Positions 1 through 10,132 of a stretch of 64,000 nt of DNA are shown piece after piece; the stretch's first letter is position 1; every line of letters begins with the position of its first letter. Source of the stretch: Bedellia somnulentella (lineage: Eukaryota > Arthropoda > Insecta > Lepidoptera > Bedelliidae); NCBI GenBank assembly GCA_963576735.1, contig OY755196.1:11823912-11887911 (forward strand), in the 5' to 3' direction. Made by a program: the position numbers and the translations under genes. Below the pieces are notes generated by a model. It was given only the letters and a program-made list of their open reading frames with translations. It did no database searches and was not told the origin of the DNA.

Positions 1-1096
1 AAGCTTCACAAATATAATACATTAAATTTATAGATTTACATTCTTTGTGAATGTCATCATAAACAGTATATACGGATTTATCTATTGATATGGCAATATA
101 TTTATTTGTAGGTATTATCGTTACAAATGAATCGGGTTTTGATAAATTATGAGGTACAGGTAAAGGAATGGCATGATACATATTATATTCTACAGAGTTA
201 ACAAGTGGAACCTTCAGTACAAAATTAATCTTATTATTATAATAGTAGCTTACTATATCAGATACATCAATTAATTTATTAACATTACTTAAATCTAGAA
301 CAATTGGTAAATATTTGGAATCAGGTAAATGTAAGTAATTATTAACTAATTCGTAGTATAATTCTTTAGGACTCAACATAGCAGGGTAAAGCACATTGTT
401 TTTGCTTGAAATAATACTATTAATTAAATCATTAATTTTAAAAGATAATGATAACAGTGCGCTATCGAGAATGTTAAAAACATGATTAAACATAGTTCTT
501 AAAACTAACTTATTCGAAACTAAACTTACATTATTCACATTATCCGTGATAGAGTTAATAGCATTTCTTAATCTTAATTCATTTATTTTAATTTTATTCA
601 AAGTATTGTTAAAATCATTTATGGAAGATTGAGTAACTAAAATATTTTCTTTAACTAGAGAGGCTAATTTTATTTCATCTCTCTGTAAGGATGATATAGC
701 TTTATCGTATCGAATAGCATCATTTTCATCAAGTGTTCCAATTATATGTTTGAAAACAGTTCCAACACCACCAAACCAAGCTGAGCGTTTATCTCTATTG
801 TTTGTTAAATAATTAATTGCGTCAAAGTCTCGGATTATATCATGGTATCTGGTAGTAAGGGGAGCTAATATATTATGACATTCAGAATCGTTAAAAGCAT
901 TATATGATTTACAAAGAAATCTAGTGGTACCTATTATTTCATTAATAGCATTAATATGGGGTTGTAAATATCCAATATCAGAAGAGATTATAATATTTAG
1001 ATGACCGTTTACTGTCTTCATGGGACCTAAGGGTTCAAAATATATTCCGGAACTATTATGAATGTATTTGACAGGATCTGGAAGGGCTTGAGTCAT
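1..1096 (-). CDS. env, fusion (F-type) envelope protein of an errantivirus-like endogenous retrovirus, partial
   Basis: Open reading frame from an ATG at 1096 that stays open to the left window edge (365 codons seen, C-terminus outside). Around residue 100 there is a furin-type site, RDKR, directly followed by a glycine- and aromatic-containing stretch (SAWFGGVG), the arrangement of a cleavage site plus fusion peptide known in insect errantivirus Env and baculovirus F proteins. The N-terminal part has the Gly-Ile-Tyr-Phe beginning common in such proteins. No signal peptide follows this ATG. A pyrimidine-rich tract ending TTTCAG lies about 12 bases upstream, so env may be made from a spliced RNA whose leader supplies the true N-terminus. 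It follows pol by about 50 bases on the same strand. Family assignment rests on the cleavage/fusion motif and position; membrane anchor not visible here. Confidence 0.8.
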   Translation of the reverse strand, partial: MTQALPDPVKYIHNSSGIYFEPLGPMKTVNGHLNIIISSDIGYLQPHINAINEIIGTTRFLCKSYNAFNDSECHNILAPLTTRYHDIIRDFDAINYLTNNRDKRSAWFGGVGTVFKHIIGTLDENDAIRYDKAISSLQRDEIKLASLVKENILVTQSSINDFNNTLNKIKINELRLRNAINSITDNVNNVSLVSNKLVLRTMFNHVFNILDSALLSLSFKINDLINSIISSKNNVLYPAMLSPKELYYELVNNYLHLPDSKYLPIVLDLSNVNKLIDVSDIVSYYYNNKINFVLKVPLVNSVEYNMYHAIPLPVPHNLSKPDSFVTIIPTNKYIAISIDKSVYTVYDDIHKECKSINLMYYICEA

Positions 1097-1144
1097 GGAT
1101 ATGCTGAAATAAAATTAAATGAAAGAAATTTTAATAGAGTGAAA

Positions 1145-4100
1145 TTAGTTAGAATGAGAATGGGCTAGTTTGACTTCGTCATAATGATGTGTTACATGTC
1201 GTCTATTAATGAGAAGGGATAATGTGTTATTACCAAGGATTTTTATAATTTTGTATGGTCCTTTCCAAATGGGTGATAAAGATTTTCTTAGACGTAGGTG
1301 ATTTTTAAGGTAGACACAGTCTCCTGCTTTATATTGAACCGGTCTGGTCTTTCTGTCATAATAGGTCTTAGATAGTTCTTTCGACTTTTGAATATTTTCT
1401 ATAGCTTTGTTTCTAGAATATTCAAGACGATGTTGAAGCACTTTAACATAGTCAGGGTAAGTGACATCAGAAGTTTGGGTGAATAGGGAATTAGGTATAA
1501 ATGGTTTATGTCCATATAGAAGTTCATAAGGAGTATAATTAGTCGTAGAATGAACAGTTGTATTGTAAGCTAACATTGCCGTGTAAATATAAATATGCCA
1601 ATTGTCTTGATTATCATTAATATACGATTTAAGATACTCTTTTAGAGTTGAATGAGATCGTTCAAGAGCACCTTGAGTCTGAGGATGATAAGGTGAGGAC
1701 CATAATTGTTTGATTTTTAGAAATTGACAGGTTTTCTTAAAGAGATCTGCTGTAAAATTAGTTCCCTGATCGGTGAGGATCATTTTCGGGATACCGAACA
1801 ATGAAATAAAGTGTATAAGACATTCTGAGGTTTCTTCAGCTGTTGTTGATGAAATAGGGTAAGCGGTAGAAAATTTTGTTAAGTCGTCTTGAAGGGTAAG
1901 GATAAAGCGAAGTTTACTTTTATTGGTTTCAGGAAGGGGACCTACTATGTCAAGACTAATTCTTTCAAAAGGCTGAGTTGAAGTGGAAGTGATTTGCATG
2001 GGAGCACGATTTATTCGGCGTAAAGCTTTATTGGTTTGGCAAGATTCACAGTTCTTTACATAATTTTCAATATCATTTCTCATATGTTTCCAGTAAAATT
2101 GATCTTGGACTCTCTTAAGCATTCTATTTGCACCTAAATGACCAGCGACAGGTATATCGTGATTCTCTTTAAGGATTTTTGGGATTTCACTTAATGTGGG
2201 ATAAATCAAATTGTTATGATAAATATTAATTTCAATTTTGGTTTTGTTAAACACATATAAAAGCATGTTATATAATTTCAAAGGTAAATATTTGTCAAAA
2301 GGATTTTTAAAGTCAGTGATAGCAATTCGTAAGTCAGAAAGTTCGAGTTGTAGAATAAGTTCATTCCTTAGGTTTTTCAGTGATTTATATATATCATCAT
2401 AAGAGCCTTGATCAAAGTGATGTACTTTAATAAATATAAGGTAAACATTTTTATTTTGATACTTAATTTTAAGAGATGAATATAGCGTTCTTTCGCAGTT
2501 TATGATTTCATCTGTATTTTCGATATTTCCCAAAATTTGTTCGATATAAGGATTAGCTTCATCAAGGTCAATTGAAACGGGAATAACTAAATTTTTACAA
2601 TCACTTTCCAATATACTCTTGTTGTGTTCAATAATGGTCACATCAGTTTCAAAGTTTTTGCCATTAGTGTTTTTGAGAAAATCAGAATAAGAGTCGTCAG
2701 TAAAATCTATATCTACAAGAGGATCAATTGCTGTTTGGGTATTTGTACTTTCAGCGCTAGAGTCGGTGAATGGAATTGGTGTCGGTAAGTCATTTACGCT
2801 AACAAATTCATTGTTTGTTGCAGGTAAACTTTCATTAGAGGGATTTGGACTAGAAAGATTGAGATTTAATTGATCATCGACTAAGATGGGATTAACAGGG
2901 TGTCTCGATAGAGCATCAGCATTGCAATTAATTTTTCCTTTTTTATATTCAATGTCATAGTCAAACTCTTCCAATTGTAAGCGCCATCTAACTAAACGAG
3001 AGCCTGGTTTTGAACAGTTGAAAAGCCATTTAAGTGGCTTGTGGTCAGTTATTATAGTAAAACGATGACCGAAAAGGTAAGGTCTGTATTGTTGAGTGCC
3101 AAAGATAATGGCCAAGCATTCTTTTTCCGTTGTTGAATAATTGATTTCTGCTTTATTTAAAGTGCGAGATGCGAATGCTATAGGTCGATCTTGACCGATG
3201 GGACCTTGGGATAATATAGCAGAAATAGCAAACTGAGAAGCATCACATGTGAGAAGAAAAGGTTTAGTAAAGTCGGGATAAATAAGGACTGGAGCAGAAA
3301 CAAGTTTTTCCTTAAGTTTTTCAAAATTAAGCTGCTGTTCATTTTTCCATTCAAAGGCGACTCCTTTCTTGCAGAGGTTAGTAAGTGGTTTGGAAAATTT
3401 CGCAAATTCAGGGATGAATCTTCGATAATAGGACATTAAACCTAAGAAAGATTTTATATCTGTTTGAGTTTTTGGAATGGGATATTCTACCACTGCCTTA
3501 ATTTTTTCTGGGTTTGGTTTGACTCCATTTTCATTTATTACGTGACCAAGATATGCGACTTCTTTATGTAAGAATTCACATTTGTCCGGTTGCAGTTTAA
3601 GGTTAAATTCTCTGAGTCTAGCAAAAATAAGTGAAAGATTGTTTATATGGGATGTTAAATCATGGCTATATATCACGATATCGTCCAAATATACGAAGCA
3701 ACGAGAGCCTTGGAGACCGGCGAGACAAGAATTCATGAGGCGTTGAAAAGTGGCTGGAGCATTTTTGAGCCCAAAAGGCATTCTGTTGAATTGAAAATGA
3801 CCCTGAGGTACGGAGAAAGCAGTTTTTTCAGGATCTTCTACAGGGATTTGGTGAAAACCAGAGGCTAAATCTAATGTAGAAAAGTATTTGCTATGTCCGA
3901 GTTGATCTAATATTTCAGTTATCTGAGGAATTGGATAAACTTCACCTATAGTTATATCGTTAAGTTTTCTGTAATCTATAACTACACGCCATTTCTTTTC
4001 TCCTGAGGCATCTAATTTCTTGGGTACAACCCATATGGGTGATGACCAAGGTGATTTGGAAGGTGCTATTATTTCGTCATCTAACATTTTATTTATTTGT

Positions 4101-5390
4101 TTCTCAACTTCCCTTTTATGGACCTCTGGAAATCGATAAGTTTTGGTATGAATTGGTACTTCGGTGGTAGTCCTAATTTTATGAGTGAGAGCTGTTGTAT
4201 GTGTGAGTTTGTCGTTTGGTAAATGGAAAATATCTGAATAAGTCGAACATAAGTCAATGAGGGATTCCCTTTCTTCGTTATTAAGGTGATTTAATCTTAG
4301 AAGGTTAATTACATCATTAGTTCTTTTGGAAATACCATTTGTGGGTAAAGCATAGGAATTAGTAAGAACTGAATAATCAATAGGTTCAAGATGAAGTTTC
4401 AAATCGGAATTTATAAATATTGTTTCATTTGTAGTATTAGCAATCGTAATATTAACTCTATTATTTGGTTTAACTTTAACTATGGAATTCGATACAAAGA
4501 TTTGATCTGAAATGTGTTGATCGAAGACAATCCCTTCCTTTAATTCAGGGTTAGAAACAGAACATTCTATAACAAACTCAGATCGAGGGGGTATAGTATA
4601 AAGAGGTTCTGAGAAATTTAAATTTATTAAATTGTTTCCAATTTTTAGGACCTTTTTACCATAATCTATTTGACACTCAAAACTATCTAGAAGATCATTA
4701 CCAACTATGCCATCATGTGATAAACTTATATCTCCCACAACGTGAAACTCGTGTGTATCAGAGGAATTGGGAAAAATGGGCATTTTAAAATTTCCAAGTG
4801 TAGAAGTAACATTATCTCCGGAGTCAATACCTTTTAAAGTTATTATATTTTTATTCAGTTTGGGTGGTTTAGATATCGAATTGAGTTTTATGAGGCTTAC
4901 ACATGAACCAGTGTCTATAAGGAATGAAAGGGGTCTATCTGATACAACAGTTTGTATGATAATGTGGGGTAAGTACCTTTTATCAGAGTTTTTTAAAATT
5001 TCGAATATCCTACTAGGTTTTTCTAGTGAGAGGGCATCTTTTGATGTAGACAAAGGGAATTCACAAGTTTTTTCAGAAGAGCAGAGATCAAGCGTTTGAG
5101 GATTCAGAGGATTCAGTGGATTCAGAGGATTCAGTGGATTCAGAGGATTCAGTGGATTCAGTGATGAGTCTTTTTTTGACGTTGGAGTAGGTAAAATAAG
5201 ATCGTTAGATGCAGAGGGAATGAGTCCTTTAGTATCAATCATTTTATCGAATTTGGGAGGACTATGATTCAGCGGATTCAGTGATGGATTATTAAATGTA
5301 CTAAAGGACTTTGTTATACTTGAGGTACCATTTTTAACAATGTGGATTTTGTTTCCCGGGCGGTACTTCTCGGGAAAACTTATTCGTTTA
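1145..5390 (-). CDS. pol polyprotein (protease, reverse transcriptase, RNase H, integrase) of an errantivirus-like Ty3/gypsy element
   Basis: The ATG-initiated frame is 5242-1145 (1365 aa) and intact. The same frame is open back to 5390, exactly at a slippery heptamer in the end of gag, so translation probably begins by -1 frameshifting and the ATG is not the true start. Domains in order (numbered from the ATG): a Leu-Asn-Pro repeat at 28-48; aspartic protease DTGS at 110-113; reverse transcriptase with the DYRKLND block near 423 and YLDD at 518-521; RNase H from about 665 (TCDAS, then TDHKPLKWL near 732); integrase with an HHCC zinc module and a DDE core (LTDQGTNF and a later SPYHPQTQG-GALERSH block). 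No chromodomain was recognised at the C-terminus. With gag upstream and env downstream it forms a three-gene retrovirus-like unit. Length and order fit insect Ty3/gypsy errantiviruses; no stop or frameshift was seen inside. Confidence 0.93.
5101..5162 (-). repeat. 9-bp tandem repeat encoding Leu-Asn-Pro units in pol
   Basis: About seven units of a 9-bp motif (plus strand GGATTCAGA or GGATTCAGT) run head to tail, coding for repeated Leu-Asn-Pro between the frameshift site and the protease. A two-unit relative (GATTCAGCGGATTCAG) sits at 5266-5281 in the same frame. Alternation of A and T at the last base suggests growth in 18-bp steps. In-frame growth leaves pol open. Confidence 0.9.
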
Positions 5391-5392
5391 AA
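5352..5392 (-). promoter_or_regulatory. -1 ribosomal frameshift signal between gag and pol
   Basis: On the minus strand the gag frame reads AAT TTA AAC GAA TAA, so the classic heptamer T TTA AAC (5386-5392) sits in the right phase. The -1 frame is closed just before the heptamer and open through it into pol. After an 8-nt spacer a perfect 7-bp stem (arms 5371-5377 and 5352-5358, 12-nt loop) follows; the loop contains GTACC, which could pair with GGTAC at 5324-5328 to make a pseudoknot. The pseudoknot is inference; heptamer, phase and stem are direct. Confidence 0.85.
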
Positions 5393-6414
5393 TTACTGTC
5401 CGTTTGACTTTCTTCAGTGTCGTTATTCTCGCATTGATTAATTGTATATGTTCTGCGAGGAGGGCTTTGACCTGGACGATTTTGGAACCCACTTGTTTGA
5501 AATCGGGAATTGTTGTACTGTCGTTTGCGACAGTTTTCGATAGAATGACCAATTGCTTTGCAATATCTACATGTCATTTGGCTGCTCGGTCCCGGGTTAT
5601 TTTGATTGCCTCCATTGTAATAATTATTTGAGCGAGAAGGGTTAGAGACAAAAGGACGATGATTATTGAAGTTGTTAGATGATCTTATATTAGAAAATGT
5701 ATTGTTTGTTCGGGTTCGGGGGGTAGGAGATGGTCGCTTATTCTTAATAGATTGTAATATTTTCTCTTCCGATATTGCAATATTTATAGCCTCATTTAAA
5801 GTTTTGGGAGATCGCGCTCGAACTATATTAGAAAGGTGGGGGTATAAACCCATCAGGAAATGATGGAGAGCTAACTCTTCCATTGCTGTGGTTTTACCGG
5901 GTATATCGCCCTTTCTTGATGAAGAAAGGACAACTTCGGTTAAAAGTTGGGATAGACAGGTTTCTATTTTTAAGGAAAATTGAGTAACGCTTTCACCATT
6001 TTCTTGAATCGTTTCTTGGAGTTCTGTTAACAAATGTGTATAGTGCTTTTTCTCAGCAAACTGATTCACTAAAAACTGTTTTAATTGTTCCCAATTAATG
6101 AATTCCTTAATGGAGCATGCTACTTCGGCCTTACCTTGCAGTTGGCTTAAAATATATTTAAATATAATAATTTTCTGGCTGTTTGATGCTAATTCATAAG
6201 CATTATTACAATTATTTATAAAAGCATTTAGGGTTTCACGAGACCCATCAAAAGGTTTAATAAATTTGAGTAAAACGCTCAACTCAATATCAAGTGTTGG
6301 TATAGGTTTTGATGATGCAGATGTTTTACCCTTACTAGGGGTTGGTGGAGGATCAATGGTCGAAGCTAAATCAGTTAGGCTTAAAGATGACATTTTTTTA
6401 TCGGTTTCCGTCAT
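5380..6414 (-). CDS. gag (capsid/nucleocapsid) of the errantivirus-like element
   Basis: A 344-codon frame. The C-terminal third is rich in Asn, Arg, Ser and Pro and carries one zinc knuckle of CX2CX4HX4C form (CRYCKAIGHSIENC), the nucleic-acid-binding nucleocapsid signature. The middle is helical capsid-like with no clear motif of its own. It is the first gene after a leader of about 650 bases downstream of the primer-binding site, and its last codons hold the slippery heptamer used to reach pol. The ATG at 6414 is chosen because it is the first in frame after the leader. No internal stop. Gag structural role follows from position and the knuckle. Confidence 0.9.
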   Translation of the reverse strand: MTETDKKMSSLSLTDLASTIDPPPTPSKGKTSASSKPIPTLDIELSVLLKFIKPFDGSRETLNAFINNCNNAYELASNSQKIIIFKYILSQLQGKAEVACSIKEFINWEQLKQFLVNQFAEKKHYTHLLTELQETIQENGESVTQFSLKIETCLSQLLTEVVLSSSRKGDIPGKTTAMEELALHHFLMGLYPHLSNIVRARSPKTLNEAINIAISEEKILQSIKNKRPSPTPRTRTNNTFSNIRSSNNFNNHRPFVSNPSRSNNYYNGGNQNNPGPSSQMTCRYCKAIGHSIENCRKRQYNNSRFQTSGFQNRPGQSPPRRTYTINQCENNDTEESQTDSNLNE

Positions 6415-7050
6415 AATTATCCTTTTTGTTTTAAATAATAATAGTTAAAATAATTCAAAAATCAAATATCAGATACGAAATAAACCAGAATATTATGAAA
6501 AACAATTAAAAAAAATTAATAATAATATAGTATTGTAGAATCGAGAATAGAAACAAACGAACAAAATAAAGTCAATGAATATTCCAATTAACACTTAAAA
6601 ACTTTCGTACTTGACCGTCTAGCTACGAGTACACTGATAAGGCGCTGTGTAATTCGTAGAACTGTCGCCTAGACGCTGTGGAATGCGTGGCGTATCCGTT
6701 GAGCTCGCTGATAATCGAAGTAGTATTGAGAGAGGCAGGAACAAAGTGATAAAGTTTGGAAAAACTTACAGGATGATGATGATTAAGAGCATGGCGTTGC
6801 TTGGATGCATAAATGATTCCCTGGTTTATTGAGTAGAAACCAGAACGGAGCACTTGGATTATTTCACTGTTACACTCCACTTTGCACTTATTTTGTAAAT
6901 TGAAAAAGGTATTGAATATAGCACGAAAACTTTGAATTAATTTCTTGAATATTAGGAACACTATTCTTTATAAATTTGCAACTGATTTGAGGCACTTGAT
7001 ACACTTTTGAGTTTTATTCAATTAAAATAGGGACCCGTAATTTTGCCGGA
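6415..7050 (-). other. untranslated leader of the retroviral element
   Basis: Lies between primer-binding site and gag. It includes an ATG frame of 112 codons (6961-6623) without recognisable domains; such a long leader would hold packaging signals and perhaps the splice donor for env, but neither can be pinned down by eye. Confidence 0.6.
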
Positions 7051-7067
7051 TCCCACCGCTGCCACCA
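7051..7067 (-). promoter_or_regulatory. primer-binding site, complementary to tRNA-Leu 3' end
   Basis: Read on the minus strand, TGGTGGCAGCGGTGGGA lies one base after the LTR. Its complement ends ...CACCGCTGCCACCA, the acceptor stem, discriminator and CCA expected of a eukaryotic leucine tRNA whose 5' end reads GGTAGCG. Assignment to tRNA-Leu is from remembered tRNA sequences and should be aligned. Confidence 0.8.
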
Positions 7068-7068
7068 A

Positions 7069-7337
7069 TGTTAGAAATGAAAAAATGAGACCCTTTTTAA
7101 AAAGAAAACTTATATTGGATTTTTAAATAACTAGGTACATGAACACACTAGACTTTGAATATCGTTAGAATTTGATGTTGACCGTAGGATGATTGGATCG
7201 GGACTGAACGGAGCGGATAGGAATCGGTAAGGGAAAAGGAGCTGAGTCAGTATTATGTTGAGTTCAGTTGGTTATTGCTGTTAAGGAATGAAAGGAGTAT
7301 AGGTCAGCAATACAGGGTACATAGGGTGGATATAACA
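7069..7337 (-). repeat. 5' long terminal repeat of the retroviral element
   Basis: A 269-bp block bounded by TGTTA and TAACA (minus-strand sense TGTTATATCC at the start, TTTCTAACA at the end), immediately followed by the primer-binding site. The partner 3' LTR must lie beyond the left window edge, so LTR identity cannot be measured. The flank at 7338-7341 (GTAC) is the likely 4-bp target duplication. Confidence 0.85.
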
Positions 7338-7475
7338 GTACGATCCTGGCAAACCTCTCTGGCTTCGTTTTCATCCATCAATCTTTTCATACATGCTCTT
7401 TTATTCTTCATACTGCGGACATCTATCTTTTCGAGCACATTTTCTATTTGATCCAAATGTGTCCTCCGAAATGAA
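7338..7475 (-). repeat. RTE-type LINE fragment, target of the retroviral insertion
   Basis: Translates on the minus strand to pieces of the C-terminal block of the RTE LINE found intact at 47840-49650 (THLDQIENVL, ENEAREVCQDR-like). It is cut at 7337 exactly where the LTR begins, at ...GTACGATCC, so the missing tail of this fragment should lie outside the window beyond the retrovirus. Confidence 0.8.
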
Positions 7476-7535
7476 ATGTTTTTGTCATGTTGATAAGCTA
7501 CTCAGAATTTTATTCAGAAGTCGGTGACATAAGTG

Positions 7536-7627
7536 AGAAGAATCAAAGAGCACGTATGAGAAGAAACATGAATATAATACTCTCTGCCTACCCTAATGGA
7601 AATAATTGTCGTGAGTAAGTATGTGAG
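7536..7627 (+). repeat. RTE LINE 3'-end fragment
   Basis: Decayed copy of the last coding codons and tail (AGAGCACGTATGAGAAG, CTCTGCCTACCCTAATGG, then GTGAGTAAGTATG). Opposite orientation to the neighbouring fragment at 7338. Confidence 0.7.
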
Positions 7628-7756
7628 TAATTTACCTTACTAGAAGTTCAGGAAATTCTAAAATATAATTTTAAACAATGAATTTGTTTAAAGTATTTAA
7701 AACAATGGGGTAATATAAAAAATATAATGAAATAATAAATCGATGTGTGTAGAGAT

Positions 7757-8005
7757 CTGTGTAGTGTCGGCTTAGAATAGCACTACCCCATTTCTTCCGG
7801 TGGGTGTACGTAAGAGGCGACTAACGGTATTGGGGCTTTTAAGGGATTTCTGGGCGATGAGGCTGGAGACCCATCACCAACAACCTTTATCTTACCATCT
7901 TTTCCCCACTTAACTTTCCAAAAGTGGCTGAGGAATTTATAATACCTTAGCTCTGGCTACCCCATCTAGGGATTTACAGCCGTGAGTATATGTATGTATG
8001 TAGGT
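7757..8005 (+). repeat. SINE1, near full length (subfamily A)
   Basis: Begins CTGTGTAGTGTCGGCTTAG and ends CGTGAGTATATGTATGTATG. Carries the subfamily A markers CTTCCGGTGGG and CTAACGGTATTGGGG. Confidence 0.9.
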
Positions 8006-8029
8006 AAGGATGTGAAATAATAATCGATT

Positions 8030-8133
8030 TATTATACATACATACATAATTATACTCAGGGCTATAAATCCCTAGATGGGGTAGCCAGAGCTAAGGAAGC
8101 ACATCGCCAAAAAATCCCTTAAAAGCCCCAATA
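8030..8133 (-). repeat. SINE1 fragment, internally deleted
   Basis: Reverse-complement tail (ATACATACATAATTATACTC...) joined directly to the GCGATGTG...CCCCAATACC part; the middle third is missing. Tail to tail with the copy at 7757, so the two could pair as a hairpin in RNA. Confidence 0.8.
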
Positions 8134-8351
8134 CCTGTATACTAATCCTTACCTGTATACTACTTTTTCTCTTCCGGTTTTTCTAAAGTGTTATTTAGTT
8201 TTCCTTATAAAAGTTTTTTTTATTGTGACTTCGAAAAATTAGGATTGCCTGACCTACGTTTTTTTATAGATTAACTACTATTTTGTGTCTGTTTAAAATA
8301 CCACAAGCATACCCATCCATGGGTGTCTTAGTCACCTAAATATTCTTAAAC

Positions 8352-8846
8352 ATGACGTAAACATAAAAGTTCACGCCGTTTATCCCCGAAGGGGTTGGCA
8401 GAGGTACTTATACTTCTGAACATCACGTGACTTTGTCACCTGGTGTTCAGAGTACCCATGTTTTGCATGGACAGTGTACTCACGTGATAGGGGGCAGGCC
8501 TATCGCCGTTTTGTACGAATACACTGTCACATGACTAAGGGCCAGTTTTTTGATCCGTAGTTAAAAATATAACCATTTGTTACATTGACGTGACATTGAC
8601 TATAGTTAAATGTCTAACCAGTAGTCAAATCGTAAATCCATTTTGGTTCGATATTTGACATTAGTTACTCTAACCACGGGTCAAAAAATGCATTTGGCTG
8701 ATATTTAACTAATAGTTACGATTTTTAACAAATGGTTGAGTTAACCACGGATCAAAAAACTGGCCCTAAGTACAACTCAGCCATGTGGGTTTCCTCACGA
8801 TGTTTTCCCTCACCTTTAACAACCATGATAAATTAACCATGATTAA
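8352..8846 (-). repeat. SINE2 copy interrupted by a MITE
   Basis: Sequence from the TTTATCCCCGAAGGGG block through ACCATGATAAATTAACC matches other SINE2 copies, with positions 8539-8766 being foreign. The tRNA-like head is missing beyond about 8846. Confidence 0.85.
8539..8766. mobile_element. 228-bp MITE, PIF/Harbinger-like, TAA target duplication
   Basis: Ends are inverted: left GGGCCAGTTTTTTGATCCG, right the complement of the same 19 bases. It splits the SINE2 phrase ACTAA/GTACAAC, with TAA on both sides (8536-8538 and 8767-8769); other SINE2 copies, such as at 10826, give the unbroken empty site. The 3-bp TWA-type duplication and GGGCC ends point to PIF/Harbinger. No coding capacity. Confidence 0.9.
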
Positions 8847-8999
8847 TAAACCTAAAGATTCGGGGATGGTATATACCCCACACTGTCTAATTTTCCTTCT
8901 CAGCCACTTTTTAGTAGATTTATTATACTAAGTCCCTGGCTACCCTTTATTAGGGGTATAAAATAAAATTTATGTTAATAAATAAAGGGAAGAAAAATT

Positions 9000-9062
9000 T
9001 TGACACCGGCGGGGTTTGAACCCGCGACCTCGGTTAAACGCCCCCGTCGCTCTTATGTGGGA
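9000..9062 (-). repeat. tRNA-like SINE head fragment
   Basis: On the minus strand a B-box-like GGGTTCAAACCC is followed by CCGCCGGTGTCA, as in the T-arm and acceptor of a tRNA or tRNA-derived SINE. No complete cloverleaf is visible. Confidence 0.5.
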
Positions 9063-9069
9063 GAAAGAT

Positions 9070-9206
9070 TTTTAAATAAAGGTTGTTGGTGGTCTCCAAC
9101 CGCATCGCCCAACAATCCCTTAAAAGCTCCAATACCGTTAGTCGCCTTTTACGTACATCCACCGGAAGAAATGGGGTACTGCTATTCTAAGCCGACACTA
9201 CACAGC
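9070..9206 (-). repeat. SINE1 5' half (subfamily A)
   Basis: Runs from AAAGGTTGTTGGTG to CACTACACAGC in reverse complement; the 3' half with the microsatellite tail is absent. Confidence 0.85.
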
Positions 9207-9764
9207 ATCACACTTAAAAACTAGTTAAACTTTTTAGCTAATACTTTCAGAAGCAACATAAGGTATAATATAGAATATATAACATATCATCACGCTAAAT
9301 CTCATAGGGGGTAAATAATACTTTACACAATTCGTGCGACGCCGGAGCGGACCATTAGTATCTTCTATTTGCTACCTATATTTATTTTCTTACACTGAAA
9401 TCACAGAAATGCGATACAAAATCTTCAGTGAATCTCTTTTTTTTGTCAACACTTAACCTGTTTACGATATTCTCATAAATTATTCCTTAAAATCTAGTGA
9501 AACCCGAAAAAGTAGTCTTATGGACAGTCGAGGGTTTTCCACAAGTCATTCCACTCTTTAGCTAATTTGACAAGAGGGCCTTTATGAATAATAAGTCAGA
9601 AAAACAAACATGCGTATACTCACGGTATAAATTGCTGTTGGGAAGGTAGAAACTATCTTGTCCAAATAAAGGACTTCATCAATTTTGAAGAGCATGTATG
9701 AGAAGATTAGCGAATATGATTAAAGCCAGGGAGGGAGGAGGGAGCGAGCACCTTAAAATTTAAA

Positions 9765-9819
9765 TGCATAATCTATATTTTACATATATGAAAAATATAT
9801 GTAAAATACAGATTATGCA
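9765..9819. repeat. near-perfect palindrome
   Basis: TGCATAATCTATATTTTACA on the left mirrors TGTAAAATACAGATTATGCA on the right, with about 24 paired bases around a GAAA-rich centre. AT-rich hairpin; could be a MITE core or cruciform. Confidence 0.7.
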
Positions 9820-9913
9820 GACAGAAAATACATATATGAGAAATAATATTATTCTTATTCAATATTTTCAACATAATAGACAATATTATCCTAGTAACAA
9901 TATCATTAATTAG

Positions 9914-10131
9914 AACAATTAGAGGACGACCACGGAGAACACACTTGGACCAAATTGAGAGTGTGCTCAAAAAGGCTGGCGTCCGAAGTATGAAGAATAA
10001 AAGAGCATGTATGAAAAGATTGATGGATGTAAACGAAGCTAGAGAGGTTTGTCAGGATCGTACGAAGTGGCGATCGATAGTCTCTGCCTACCCCAATGGG
10101 AATTAATGGCGTGAGTATATGTATGTATGTA
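9914..10131 (+). repeat. RTE LINE 3' fragment
   Basis: Codes for [13 protein letters not shown]...KNKRACMKRLMDVNEAREVCQDRT-type residues of the RTE LINE C-terminus, then CCCCAATGGGAATTAATGGC and the GTGAGTATATGTATGTATGT tail. 5'-truncated as usual for LINEs. Confidence 0.9.
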
Positions 10132-10132
10132 A

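Noticed and set aside
3662..3868. Plus-strand frame inside pol
   Set aside because: Antisense shadow of the intact reverse transcriptase; no protein-like features. The same holds for 4767-5099, 5404-5631, 5666-5863 and 6266-6448.
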